This document shows positions 1 to 7,057 of a stretch of DNA of 7,057 bases, piece by piece; position 1 is the first letter of the stretch, and every line of letters starts with the position of its first letter. Under the pieces are notes generated by a model. That model searched no databases and had not been told where the DNA came from. It worked only from the letters and a program-made list of their open reading frames with translations. The stretch comes from Actinomycetes bacterium (GTDB lineage Bacteria > Actinomycetota > Actinomycetes > Actinomycetales > Cellulomonadaceae): the NCBI GenBank assembly GCA_023432565.1, contig JAEYUL010000023.1, positions 1-7,057 of the forward strand, given 5' to 3'. The translations under genes and the position numbers were made by a program.

Positions 1-1
1 C

Positions 2-922
2 CACGGGCTCGTGCCCGGCTCGGCGGACGTCGCCGCGCACGCCGCGCAGCAGTGCCGCGAGCTCGGCCTGAACCCGGTGCTCGTCGTCCCCGTGCGCGTG
101 CGCGGGACGGGCGGGCCCGAGGCCGCCGCGCGGGACGCGAGGTACGCGGCGCTCGAGGAGGTGGCCGACCGCACGGGTGCGGACGCCGTGCTGCTCGGCC
201 ACACCCTCGACGACCAGGCCGAGACCGTGCTGCTCGGGCTCGCGCGCGGCTCGGGCGGACGGTCGCTCGCCGGCATGGCGCCCGTGCGCGGTCGGCTGCG
301 TCGGCCGCTGCTCGAGCTCCGCCGGGCCGACACCCAGGCCGTGTGCGACGCGCTCGGCCTCGAGCCGTGGCACGACCCGACGAACGCCGGCCAACCCGGC
401 GACCCGCTGCGCAGCCGCGTGCGCGCGCACGTGCTGCCCGTGCTCGAGCGTGAGCTCGGGCCGGGGGTCGCGCAGGCGCTGGCGCGCACCGCGGCGCAGC
501 TGCGCGAGGACGCCGCCGTCCTCGAGAGCGCCGCCCGGGCGCTGCTGTCCCTGGCCGTCGCGACGGCGCACGGCCGGCCGGCACCGGGCGAGGAGCAGGC
601 GGGGCAGGTCGACGAGGGTCGGGCCTCCCGAGACGCGGGTGAGGCGGTGCTGGACGTGGGGGTGCTGGCGCAGGCCGAGGCCGCCGTGCGGCGGCGGGCC
701 GTGCGCGCGGCGCTCGTCGCGGCGGGCGCCCCCGAGGGTTCGGTGCACCGCGTGCACGTGCTCGCGGTCGACGCGCTGCTGACCGACTGGCACGGCCAGG
801 GACCGGTGCACCTGCCGGGGAAGGTGGTGGCACGCCGTGCCTGTGGCACGCTTGTCGTCGGGCCCCAGAGCCCACCGACGCCGCCCCGGACGACCCGTCC
901 GGCGGACCAGCACCGCACGTGA
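2..922 (+). CDS. tilS: tRNA(Ile)-lysidine synthetase, C-terminal part (5' end outside window)
   Basis: TilS uses ATP to attach lysine to C34 of the minor tRNA-Ile (anticodon CAU), so that it reads AUA and accepts isoleucine; it acts in the cytosol. The visible protein starts inside the PP-loop ATPase domain with H-G-L-V-P-G-S, the segment that normally follows the beta strand ending in V-D in this family. The N-terminal SGGxDS ATP loop is therefore missing only because the window begins here. The TilS signature HTLDDQAET is at nt 200-226, followed by [14 protein letters not shown] and [14 protein letters not shown]. The C-terminal third (about nt 650-870) resembles the TilS substrate-binding domain. 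A Gly/Glu/Arg-rich stretch at about nt 569-649 looks like a lineage-specific linker. The last residues are proline/threonine-rich. The stop overlaps the longest possible hpt reading frame as GTGA, which suggests co-transcription. Confidence 0.93.
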   Translation, partial: HGLVPGSADVAAHAAQQCRELGLNPVLVVPVRVRGTGGPEAAARDARYAALEEVADRTGADAVLLGHTLDDQAETVLLGLARGSGGRSLAGMAPVRGRLRRPLLELRRADTQAVCDALGLEPWHDPTNAGQPGDPLRSRVRAHVLPVLERELGPGVAQALARTAAQLREDAAVLESAARALLSLAVATAHGRPAPGEEQAGQVDEGRASRDAGEAVLDVGVLAQAEAAVRRRAVRAALVAAGAPEGSVHRVHVLAVDALLTDWHGQGPVHLPGKVVARRACGTLVVGPQSPPTPPRTTRPADQHRT

Positions 923-923
923 C

Positions 924-928
924 AGGAG
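924..928 (+). promoter_or_regulatory. Shine-Dalgarno site that decides the hpt start
   Basis: AGGAG lies 5 nt upstream of the GTG at 934. The upstream in-frame GTG at 919 overlaps the tilS stop and precedes this site, so it cannot use it. The ATG at 949 is 20 nt downstream of it, too far. The site therefore favours initiation at 934. Confidence 0.7.
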
Positions 929-933
929 CAGCA

Positions 934-1488
934 GTGGACCCTGCGGACATGGGAGCCGACCTCGAGAAGGTCCTGCTCACGCAAGAGCAGCTCCACAGCA
1001 GGCTCGACGAGATCGCCGCGAAGATCGACGCCGACTACGCGGACAAGGACCTCCTGCTCGTCGGGGTACTCAAGGGCGCCGTGATGGTCATGGCGGATCT
1101 CGCACGTCGGCTGCACTCGCCGGTGCAGATGGACTGGATGGCGGTCTCGTCGTACGGCTCGGGCACCAAGTCGTCCGGCGTCGTGCGGATCCTCAAGGAC
1201 CTCGACACCGACCTGATCGGTCGTCACGTCCTGATCGTCGAGGACATCATCGACTCGGGCCTGACGCTGTCGTGGCTCGTGTCCAACCTGCGCAGCCGCG
1301 GCCCGGCGAGCGTCGAGATCGCCACGATGCTGCGCAAGCCCGACGCGGCCAAGGTCGACGTCGACGTCCGGTACGTCGGCTTCGACATCCCCTCGGAGTT
1401 CGTCGTCGGCTACGGGCTGGACTACGCCGAGAAGTACCGCAACCTGCCGTTCGTCGGCACGCTCGCACCGCACGTGTACGGGGCCTGA
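934..1488 (+). CDS. hpt: Hypoxanthine(-guanine) phosphoribosyltransferase
   Basis: This purine-salvage enzyme transfers phosphoribose from PRPP to hypoxanthine or guanine, giving IMP or GMP in the cytosol. With the GTG start at 934 the protein has 184 residues, the usual size for bacterial Hpt. Visible motifs are the PPi-binding LKGA (residues 47-50), the flexible-loop SSYGSGT (72-78), the PRPP-binding [13 protein letters not shown] (99-111) with acidic pair E103-D104, and [15 protein letters not shown] (150-164) near the purine pocket. The reading frame also allows GTG 919, which overlaps the tilS stop, and ATG 949. I chose 934 because of the AGGAG at 5-nt spacing. tilS-hpt-ftsH is a widely conserved gene order. 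The gene follows tilS with only 11 nt between stop and start, so it is probably expressed from the upstream promoter. Family assignment is firm; the start is fairly sure. Confidence 0.95.
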   Translation: MDPADMGADLEKVLLTQEQLHSRLDEIAAKIDADYADKDLLLVGVLKGAVMVMADLARRLHSPVQMDWMAVSSYGSGTKSSGVVRILKDLDTDLIGRHVLIVEDIIDSGLTLSWLVSNLRSRGPASVEIATMLRKPDAAKVDVDVRYVGFDIPSEFVVGYGLDYAEKYRNLPFVGTLAPHVYGA

Positions 1489-1549
1489 CCGCCGCGACGC
1501 CGCCGCGCACGCGACCGCCGTCGGCCTGTGCCCTGCGCGAACAGCGCCC

Positions 1550-1576
1550 GGGAACGCCAGGTGGAACGTGTACGTT
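1550..1576 (+). promoter_or_regulatory. Candidate SigR/SigH-type (ECF sigma) promoter for ftsH
   Basis: GGGAAC at 1550-1555 and CGTT at 1573-1576 are 17 nt apart, which equals GGAAC-N18-GTT. Known actinobacterial SigR/SigH promoters have the form GGGAA(T/C)-N18-GTT. Transcription would start at about 1582-1586, leaving a leader of roughly 45 nt before the ftsH ATG. FtsH is a protein-quality-control protease, so thiol/heat-stress control would make sense, but the promoter is inferred from the match alone. TACGTT at 1571-1576 could alternatively be a housekeeping -10 box, but I see no good -35 for it. Confidence 0.4.
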
Positions 1577-1577
1577 C
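1564..1577. repeat. Short inverted repeat overlapping the candidate ftsH promoter
   Basis: GAACGT-GT-ACGTTC is a perfect inverted repeat with 6-nt arms and a 2-nt centre. It covers the proposed -10 element at 1573-1576, where a repressor could act. It resembles a LexA box, but the gap between GAAC and GTTC is 6 nt, not the 4 nt of the actinobacterial consensus. Chance occurrence is possible. Confidence 0.3.
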
Positions 1578-1598
1578 GACCGATCAGCCCGCTCGAGC

Positions 1599-1621
1599 AG
1601 GAGGATGAGGGGCCGAGCCCC
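1599..1621 (+). promoter_or_regulatory. Unusual ftsH translation-initiation leader: distant SD plus hairpin
   Basis: A strong AGGAGG (1599-1604) lies 25 nt before the ftsH ATG at 1630, too far for normal use. Between them is a possible hairpin, GGGGC (1609-1613), loop CGA, GCCCC (1617-1621). Folding it removes 13 nt and leaves an effective spacing of about 12 nt. A weaker GAGGGG (1607-1612) is 17 nt away and would be partly hidden by the stem. An out-of-frame ATG at 1605 directly abuts the AGGAGG, too close to be a good start. Confidence 0.35.
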
Positions 1622-1629
1622 GAACGCCT

Positions 1630-3662
<2,033 letters not shown>

Positions 3663-3663
<1 letters not shown>

Positions 3664-4265
3664 TGGTCGACCCGATCGCGGCACCGACGGGTCCCATCGG
3701 TGAGTACGACGAGGCCCGCGCGACCGCGGCGATCCGCGAGTTCCTGATCGCGGTCGGCGAGGACCCGGACCGCGAGGGCCTCCTGGACACGCCGGCGCGC
3801 GTCGCGCGCGCCTACCGAGAGATCTTCGCGGGGCTGCGCATGTCCCCGGCGGACGTCCTGACGACGACCTTCGACCTGGGGCACGAGGAGATGGTCCTGG
3901 TCAAGGACATCGAGGTGTACTCCACGTGCGAGCACCACCTCGTGCCGTTCCACGGCGTGGCCCACGTCGGCTACATCCCCAGCGAGGACGGCCGCATCAC
4001 CGGGCTGTCGAAGCTGGCGCGGCTGGTCGACGTGTTCGCCCGCCGCCCCCAGGTGCAGGAGCGGCTCACGTCCCAGGTGGCCGACGCGCTCGTCGAGCAG
4101 CTGAAGCCGCGCGGTGTGATCGTCGTGATCGAGTGCGAGCACCTGTGCATGTCCATGCGAGGGGTGCGCAAGCCCGGCTCCCGCACCGTCACCTCCGCGG
4201 TGCGCGGCCAGATGCGCAGCACCGCCACGCGGGCCGAGGCCATGAGCCTGATCCGGGCCCGCTGA
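3663..4265 (+). CDS. folE: GTP cyclohydrolase I
   Basis: FolE opens the guanine ring of GTP, releasing formate and giving 7,8-dihydroneopterin triphosphate, the first committed step of folate synthesis in the cytosol. The protein has 200 residues, the normal bacterial size. Expected zinc ligands are present: C89 and H92 in [12 protein letters not shown] and C162 in [15 protein letters not shown]91 and H160 match the catalytic histidines of the E. coli enzyme. [14 protein letters not shown] (110-123) is another family hallmark, and the [10 protein letters not shown] segment (42-51) is typical of the N-terminal region. The ATG shares one base with the ftsH stop (TGATG), and GAGGTG at 3652-3657 serves as ribosome site, so translation is coupled to ftsH. 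This is the zinc-dependent FolE1 type, not FolE2. The next gene starts 16 nt downstream. Confidence 0.97.
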
Positions 4266-4281
4266 GAACGAGGAGCACGTC

Positions 4282-4911
4282 GTGAGCGTCCGCCGGACCG
4301 TGGCCCGAGCGTTCTGGAAGGTCAGCCGTTGGCGCCTGATCACCGAGCGTCGGCCCCGTGACGGCGCGGGGATCGTCATCGGTGCCCCGCACACGTCGAA
4401 CTGGGACTTCGTCCTCATGCTCGGGATCGCGTGGGAGCAGGAGCTGCGATTCCGGTGGCTCGGCAAGCACACCCTCTTCCGCGGGCTCGCGGGCCCGGTC
4501 ATGCGCGGCCTCGGCGGCATCCCCGTCGATCGTCGCAACCCCGCCGGACTCGTCGACGAGCTGGTGTCCCGCGCGCGCAGCGGTGAGCCGTTCTACCTCG
4601 TCGTCACGCCCGAAGGGTCGCGCACGGGGTCCGGCTGGAAGTCGGGCTTCTACCGCATCGCCCGTGAGACGGGCTGGCCGGTGACGCTCGGGTACGTCGA
4701 CCGGACGACCATGACCACCGGCCTGGGTCCGACGATCGAGCTGACCGGCGACGTGCGTGCGGACATGGACGTCATCCGGGCGTTCTACGCCGACAAGGCG
4801 GGCCTGCACCCGCAGCGCCGCACCGAGCCGCGCCTGGCGGCCGAGACCCAGCCCGAGACGGAGCACGAGGCGGGCCCGTCCGCCGATCACCCCCAGGAGA
4901 GCACCCGATGA
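4282..4911 (+). CDS. PlsC-like 1-acylglycerol-3-phosphate acyltransferase family protein
   Basis: The 209-residue protein belongs to the lysophospholipid acyltransferase superfamily, which moves fatty acyl groups onto lysophosphatidic acid or related lipids at the inner face of the membrane. The catalytic H-x4-D motif is HTSNWD (H37, D42). The acceptor-binding block GGIPVDRR is at 78-85, the phosphate-binding EGSR at 111-114 (usual form EGTR), and the last block GWPVTLGYVDR is at 131-141. There is no clear transmembrane helix, so attachment is probably peripheral through the basic, aromatic N-terminus (FWKVSRWRL). Residues after about 175 form a polar, probably disordered tail. The GTG start follows AGGAG (4271-4275) by 6 nt. 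The acyl acceptor is unknown; a glycerol-phosphate or other hydroxylated lipid acceptor is possible. The gene sits 16 nt after folE and overlaps a tiny membrane-protein gene by 4 nt (ATGA). Confidence 0.82.
   Translation: MSVRRTVARAFWKVSRWRLITERRPRDGAGIVIGAPHTSNWDFVLMLGIAWEQELRFRWLGKHTLFRGLAGPVMRGLGGIPVDRRNPAGLVDELVSRARSGEPFYLVVTPEGSRTGSGWKSGFYRIARETGWPVTLGYVDRTTMTTGLGPTIELTGDVRADMDVIRAFYADKAGLHPQRRTEPRLAAETQPETEHEAGPSADHPQESTR
4895..4899 (+). promoter_or_regulatory. Shine-Dalgarno site for the 31-residue membrane protein
   Basis: AGGAG lies inside the 3' end of the acyltransferase gene, 8 nt before the ATG at 4908. It is a full-strength site at good spacing and is the main sequence evidence that the tiny downstream frame is translated. 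Confidence 0.6.
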
Positions 4912-5003
4912 GGTTCATGCGCTCTCGGACGATGCTGGTGACGATCTCGGTCGTCGCCGTGGTGGCGATCGTGGCCACCCTCGGCATCGGCCTGCTCGTC
5001 TAG
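4908..5003 (+). CDS. Small single-span membrane protein (31 residues), unknown function
   Basis: This is a 31-residue frame from ATG 4908 to TAG 5001-5003. It begins M-R-F-M-R-S-R-T, with three arginines in the first seven residues. From about residue 9 to the C-terminus it is an uninterrupted hydrophobic stretch rich in Val, Ile, Ala and Leu, with no charged residue, ending LGIGLLV. By the positive-inside rule the N-terminus should be cytosolic, and the C-terminus would end at or just beyond the outer face. The start overlaps the acyltransferase stop as ATGA and has AGGAG 8 nt upstream, so translation is probably coupled. The terminator-like palindrome begins 17 nt after the stop. I recognise no family. 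It may be a membrane anchor or regulator of the acyltransferase, but that is only inference from position. Start alternatives are M4 and M9. Confidence 0.6.
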   Translation: MRFMRSRTMLVTISVVAVVAIVATLGIGLLV

Positions 5004-5005
5004 TA

Positions 5006-5029
5006 CCCCAGAGCCCCAGAGCCCCAGGG
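5006..5029. repeat. Three tandem 8-nt repeats, CCCCAG(A/G)G
   Basis: Units are CCCCAGAG (5006-5013), CCCCAGAG (5014-5021) and CCCCAGGG (5022-5029). The third unit is also the left arm of the palindrome that follows. The copy number could vary by slippage. Confidence 0.75.
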
Positions 5030-5038
5030 CCCTGGGGC
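5021..5038. terminator. Perfect 18-nt palindrome, probable bidirectional terminator
   Basis: GCCCCAGGG (5021-5029) is followed directly by its reverse complement CCCTGGGGC (5030-5038). It lies between two convergent genes: the small membrane-protein stop (5003) and the VOC gene stop (minus strand, 5069). The position fits a terminator shared by both strands. No T-run follows on either strand, as is common for actinobacterial stem terminators. With no unpaired centre, a real RNA hairpin would lose a few central pairs. The right arm could also pair with GCCCCAG at 5013-5019. Confidence 0.6.
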
Positions 5039-5068
5039 GCGTGACGCCGCCTCGATCCGGTGCGCGGA

Positions 5069-5434
5069 TCAGGCGCCCTCGGTGGTGCCCTCGTACAACC
5101 CGATGTGGTTGCCGTCGGGGTCCTGCAGCACCGCCCACCAGCTCGTCTCGGAGATCGGCGACTTGGGCATCACGACGACCGCACCCAGCTCGGTGGCCTG
5201 GGCGAGGGTCTCGTCGATCGAGTCGACCTCGACGTAGCTGCGCGGCTGGGTGAAGCCCTCGCTGCGCGGGGCGAGCCCGCCGCCGCTGATCTTGTTGGGC
5301 GCCTGCCACATGGGGTAGCCCTCGAAACCGGGCAGCTCGGCGATCTGCCAGCCGAACAGGGTGCCGTAGAACCGGGTGGCAGCCGCGTTGTCCGCCACCG
5401 GGATGTCGATGTGGGTGATGTCTCCGTGGGGCAT
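5069..5434 (-). CDS. VOC (glyoxalase/bleomycin-resistance fold) family protein
   Basis: The 121-residue protein has the beta-alpha-beta-beta-beta modules of the vicinal oxygen chelate fold, which usually binds a divalent metal and acts on or binds small molecules. The first module opens with ITHIDIPV (6-13) and contains RFYGTLFGWQI (21-31), typical of this family. The second starts at RSYVEVDSIDETLA (65-78) and ends with the hallmark QDPDGNHIGLYE (104-115). Possible metal ligands are H8, E69 and E115. One domain of this size normally works as a homodimer. ATG at 5434 is preceded by GGAG (minus strand, 5441-5444) at 6-nt spacing. The frame stays open far upstream on this strand, but that part is antisense to folP and lacks a supported start. 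The substrate cannot be told from the sequence. It converges on the folE operon end and diverges from folP. Confidence 0.85.
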   Translation of the reverse strand: MPHGDITHIDIPVADNAAATRFYGTLFGWQIAELPGFEGYPMWQAPNKISGGGLAPRSEGFTQPRSYVEVDSIDETLAQATELGAVVVMPKSPISETSWWAVLQDPDGNHIGLYEGTTEGA

Positions 5435-5493
5435 CGCACTCTCCGTCCTCGTCGAGCCGTACGACCGCACACCGGTCGAATCGGACGTCCAGC

Positions 5494-5499
5494 ACAGTA
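5494..5499 (-). promoter_or_regulatory. Weak candidate -10 box for the VOC gene
   Basis: On the minus strand this reads TACTGT, fitting TAnnnT. It would start transcription at about 5487, giving a leader of roughly 50 nt before the ATG at 5434. I find no convincing -35, so this is only a guess at where the divergent promoter lies. Confidence 0.2.
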
Positions 5500-5558
5500 C
5501 GACCACCCTCCGACAGCGTGCACGCGTGCCTGGTCGCCCGGACCGTCCCGGCCCGTGT

Positions 5559-5573
5559 GCCTGCACGGCAGGC
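5559..5573. repeat. Short inverted repeat in the VOC/folP divergent region
   Basis: GCCTG (5559-5563), loop CACGG, CAGGC (5569-5573). It lies about 40 nt upstream of the proposed folP -10 box, where an operator could sit. The arms are only 5 nt long, and in such GC-rich DNA it may be chance. Confidence 0.2.
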
Positions 5574-5612
5574 TCATCCCACCGGCGTGGTCCCGGTGCG
5601 CGTGCGTGCGCA

Positions 5613-5618
5613 TAGGCT
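5613..5618 (+). promoter_or_regulatory. Candidate -10 box for leaderless folP transcription
   Basis: TAGGCT fits the actinobacterial -10 form TAnnnT and ends 6 nt before the folP GTG at 5625, so the expected transcription start is the GTG itself. No Shine-Dalgarno-like AGGAG lies before this GTG, unlike most other gene starts in the window. The -35 region around 5590-5595 is weak, which is common for such promoters. Confidence 0.5.
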
Positions 5619-5624
5619 CTGCGC

Positions 5625-6560
5625 GTGAGGTTCGACGGACCGGCAGGCCTGCCCGACGCGCTGCGCCGCGCAGGCCGCACGCTCGTCATGGGCGTGGTCA
5701 ACGTGACACCGGACTCGTTCTCGGACGGGGGCCGGTGGTTCACGCCGGCCGCCGCCGTGGCGCACGGGCTCATGCTGCTCGAGCAGGGCGCGGACCTGCT
5801 CGACGTGGGCGGGGAGTCCACACGGCCCGGCGCGCGCCGCGTGCCGGTCGACGAGGAGCGTGACCGTGTCCTGCCGGTCGTCGCGGAGCTGGCCCGACGA
5901 GGCGCGGTCGTGAGCGTCGACACGACGCGCGCGCAGGTGGCACGGGCCGCGCTCGACGCCGGCGCGCTCGTCGTCAACGACGTCTCCGGGGGCCTGGCCG
6001 ACGACGCGATGTACGACGTCGTCGCGCGCAGCGGCGCGGTGTACGTCGCGATGCACTGGCGTGGGCACGCGGACGTGATGGACGACCTCGACGAGTACGA
6101 CGACGTCGTGACCGACGTGCGCCGTGAGCTCGCGCAACGGGTCGCGGCGCTGCGGGCCGCGGGCGTGCGCGACGAGCAGGTCGTGCTCGACCCCGGGCTG
6201 GGCTTCGCCAAGCCGGGTGCGAGCAACTGGCCCCTGCTGTCCCGGCTGCCCGAGCTCGTCGCGGACGGGTTCCCGGTGCTCGTCGGGGCGAGCCGCAAGC
6301 GGTTCCTCGGGCACCTGCTCGCCGGGCCCGACGGCTCGCCCGCCCCGCCGCTGCGTCGCGACGCCGCGACCGCGGCGGTCAGCGCGCTCGCCGCCGCCGC
6401 GGGCGCGTGGTGCGTCCGGGTGCACGAGGTCGCGGCGTCCGCGGACGCCGTACGTGTGGCCGCCGCGTGGCAAGGTGGCAGCCGCGAGCACGCGTCGGCC
6501 GGCACCGCCGGACGACAGCCGCCTGGACCGCAGTCCAGCGAACGACAGGAGTACGCGTGA
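5625..6560 (+). CDS. folP: Dihydropteroate synthase
   Basis: FolP joins 6-hydroxymethyl-7,8-dihydropterin diphosphate to p-aminobenzoate, giving dihydropteroate; it is the sulfonamide target and a cytosolic TIM barrel. The 311-residue protein shows NVTPDSFSDGG (26-36), VGGESTRPGA (61-70), SVDT (97-100), NDVSGG (118-123), MHWRG (143-147), DPGLGFAKP (189-197) and GASRKRFLG (221-229). It ends with RVHEV (265-269), where E268 replaces the more usual Asp while R265 and H267 are kept. The loops around the p-aminobenzoate site (F32, and P68 in STRPGA) look wild type, with no sign of a sulfonamide-resistance insertion. About 25 residues after the barrel (from 285) are Gly/Ser/Pro/Gln-rich and probably disordered. 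The GTG start seems leaderless. The stop overlaps the folB GTG as GTGA. The catalytic-type motifs suggest an active FolP1, not the inactive FolP2 paralogue seen in mycobacteria. Confidence 0.95.
   Translation: MRFDGPAGLPDALRRAGRTLVMGVVNVTPDSFSDGGRWFTPAAAVAHGLMLLEQGADLLDVGGESTRPGARRVPVDEERDRVLPVVAELARRGAVVSVDTTRAQVARAALDAGALVVNDVSGGLADDAMYDVVARSGAVYVAMHWRGHADVMDDLDEYDDVVTDVRRELAQRVAALRAAGVRDEQVVLDPGLGFAKPGASNWPLLSRLPELVADGFPVLVGASRKRFLGHLLAGPDGSPAPPLRRDAATAAVSALAAAAGAWCVRVHEVAASADAVRVAAAWQGGSREHASAGTAGRQPPGPQSSERQEYA
6523..6538 (+). repeat. Hairpin-forming inverted repeat in the folP 3' end, upstream of folB
   Basis: CTGGAC (6523-6528), loop CGCA, GTCCAG (6533-6538): a 6-bp stem with a 4-nt loop inside the disordered-tail codons of folP. 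It lies 8 nt before the folB ribosome site AGGAG (6547-6551). It could tune coupled translation or be a chance fold. Confidence 0.3.
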
Positions 6561-7057
6561 GCGACGTGACCGACGCCCAGGGTCACCGCCTGGACCAGAT
6601 CCGCCTCGTCGGCGTCAGCGCGACGGGCTACCACGGCGTGTTCGAGCACGAGCGCCGCGAGGGTCAGACGTTCGTCGTGGACGTCGTGGTCCACCTGGAC
6701 ACGCGCCGTGCGGCGGCACGCGACGACCTCGCGCACACGCTCGACTACGGGACGTTGGCCCAGCAGGTGGTCGCGGTGATCGAGGGACCGCCCGCGGACC
6801 TCGTCGAGACCGTCGCGGAGAAGGTCGCGGCCACCGTGCTCGCGGACGGTGCGGTCTCGGCCGTCGACGTGTCCGTGCACAAGCCGCAGGCGCCGATCCC
6901 CGTGCCGTTCGGGGACGTCGTCGTGACGATCCGCCGCGACCGCACGAAGCTGCCCGCGGCCGAGCCGTACCGGCCCGAGCCCGCGGCGCACACCTCCGCG
7001 CCGACGCCCGCCGCGCCGCCGCGCACCGCCGCGCTGCCGATCGGCGCGGCCGTCGAC
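6557..7057 (+). CDS. folB: Dihydroneopterin aldolase, probably the N-terminal half of a FolB-FolK fusion (3' end outside window)
   Basis: FolB cleaves dihydroneopterin to 6-hydroxymethyl-7,8-dihydropterin plus glycolaldehyde, between the FolE and FolP steps. The frame starts with GTG, has AGGAG (6547-6551) 5 nt upstream and overlaps the folP stop as GTGA. Family features are GYHGVFEHERREGQ (24-37), LDYGTLA (62-68), DLVETVAEKVA (81-91) and HKPQAPIPVPF (108-118). Residues aligning with the S. aureus active site are E32 (E22), Y64 (Y54), E84 (E74) and K109 (K100), all present. The aldolase fold should end near residue 128. The frame then runs on without a stop for almost 40 more residues, rich in Pro and Ala, to the window edge. 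A stand-alone FolB would normally have stopped by then, so this looks like a linker to a FolK (HPPK) domain. The alternative is a FolB with a disordered tail. Confidence 0.93.
   Translation, partial: MSDVTDAQGHRLDQIRLVGVSATGYHGVFEHERREGQTFVVDVVVHLDTRRAAARDDLAHTLDYGTLAQQVVAVIEGPPADLVETVAEKVAATVLADGAVSAVDVSVHKPQAPIPVPFGDVVVTIRRDRTKLPAAEPYRPEPAAHTSAPTPAAPPRTAALPIGAAVD

Noticed and set aside
1535..1547. Terminator hairpin after hpt (GCGC, loop GAACA, GCGC)
   Set aside because: The stem is only 4 bp with no T-run, and in such GC-rich DNA it is expected by chance.
1564..1577. LexA/SOS box upstream of ftsH
   Set aside because: GAAC and GTTC are separated by 6 nt, not the 4 nt of the actinobacterial consensus.
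1489..1629. Riboswitch or small RNA in the hpt-ftsH gap
   Set aside because: No recognisable folate or purine riboswitch core or long stem is visible in these 141 nt.
6053..6431. FolP variants MHWRG and RVHEV as possible drug-resistance changes
   Set aside because: MHWR is, as I recall, usual in actinobacterial FolP, and Asp to Glu in the last motif is conservative. The known sulfonamide-contact loops look normal.
5435..6991. Long open minus-strand frame continuing upstream of the VOC gene (about 640 codons in total)
   Set aside because: It runs antisense through folP and folB, is arginine/serine/alanine-rich with no recognisable motif, and arises from GC-biased third positions. The VOC gene has its own ATG and ribosome site at 5434.

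Overview
The window is very GC-rich, with codons ending mostly in G or C, several GTG starts, and genes packed with 1-4 nt stop/start overlaps. Gene content and order (tilS-hpt-ftsH-folE ... folP-folB) are the classic actinobacterial arrangement. The protein sequences look like a high-GC Micrococcales member, probably Cellulomonas or a relative. The genus is an inference from recalled sequence similarity; no search was run.

Layout. (1) nt 2-1488: the 3' part of tilS (tRNA-Ile lysidine synthetase, 5' end outside the window), overlapping hpt (hypoxanthine phosphoribosyltransferase). (2) nt 1489-1629: an intergenic region with a candidate stress-sigma (SigR/SigH-type) promoter and an unusual leader for ftsH. 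(3) nt 1630-5003: a tightly coupled + strand run of ftsH (membrane AAA+ zinc protease), folE (GTP cyclohydrolase I), a PlsC-like acyltransferase, and a 31-residue single-span membrane protein. It ends at a perfect 18-nt palindrome built from the last unit of an 8-nt tandem repeat. (4) nt 5069-5434, minus strand: a small VOC/glyoxalase-fold protein converging on that terminator. (5) nt 5435-5624: a divergent intergenic region in which folP appears to have its own promoter with a -10 box placed for leaderless translation. (6) nt 5625-7057: folP (dihydropteroate synthase) overlapping folB (dihydroneopterin aldolase). FolB stays open to the window end with a proline/alanine-rich extension, suggesting fusion to FolK.

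How the genes work together: FolE makes dihydroneopterin triphosphate from GTP, FolB and the expected FolK process the pterin, and FolP joins it to p-aminobenzoate, so this is a folate locus. TilS and Hpt are core tRNA-modification and purine-salvage enzymes, and FtsH is membrane protein quality control. The acyltransferase, micropeptide and VOC gene sit between folE and folP and are the accessory part.

Most of the window is ordinary housekeeping. I do not see a clear new multi-gene system. The best leads are the 31-residue membrane protein coupled to the acyltransferase, the candidate stress promoter of ftsH, the leaderless folP start, and the probable FolB-FolK fusion.
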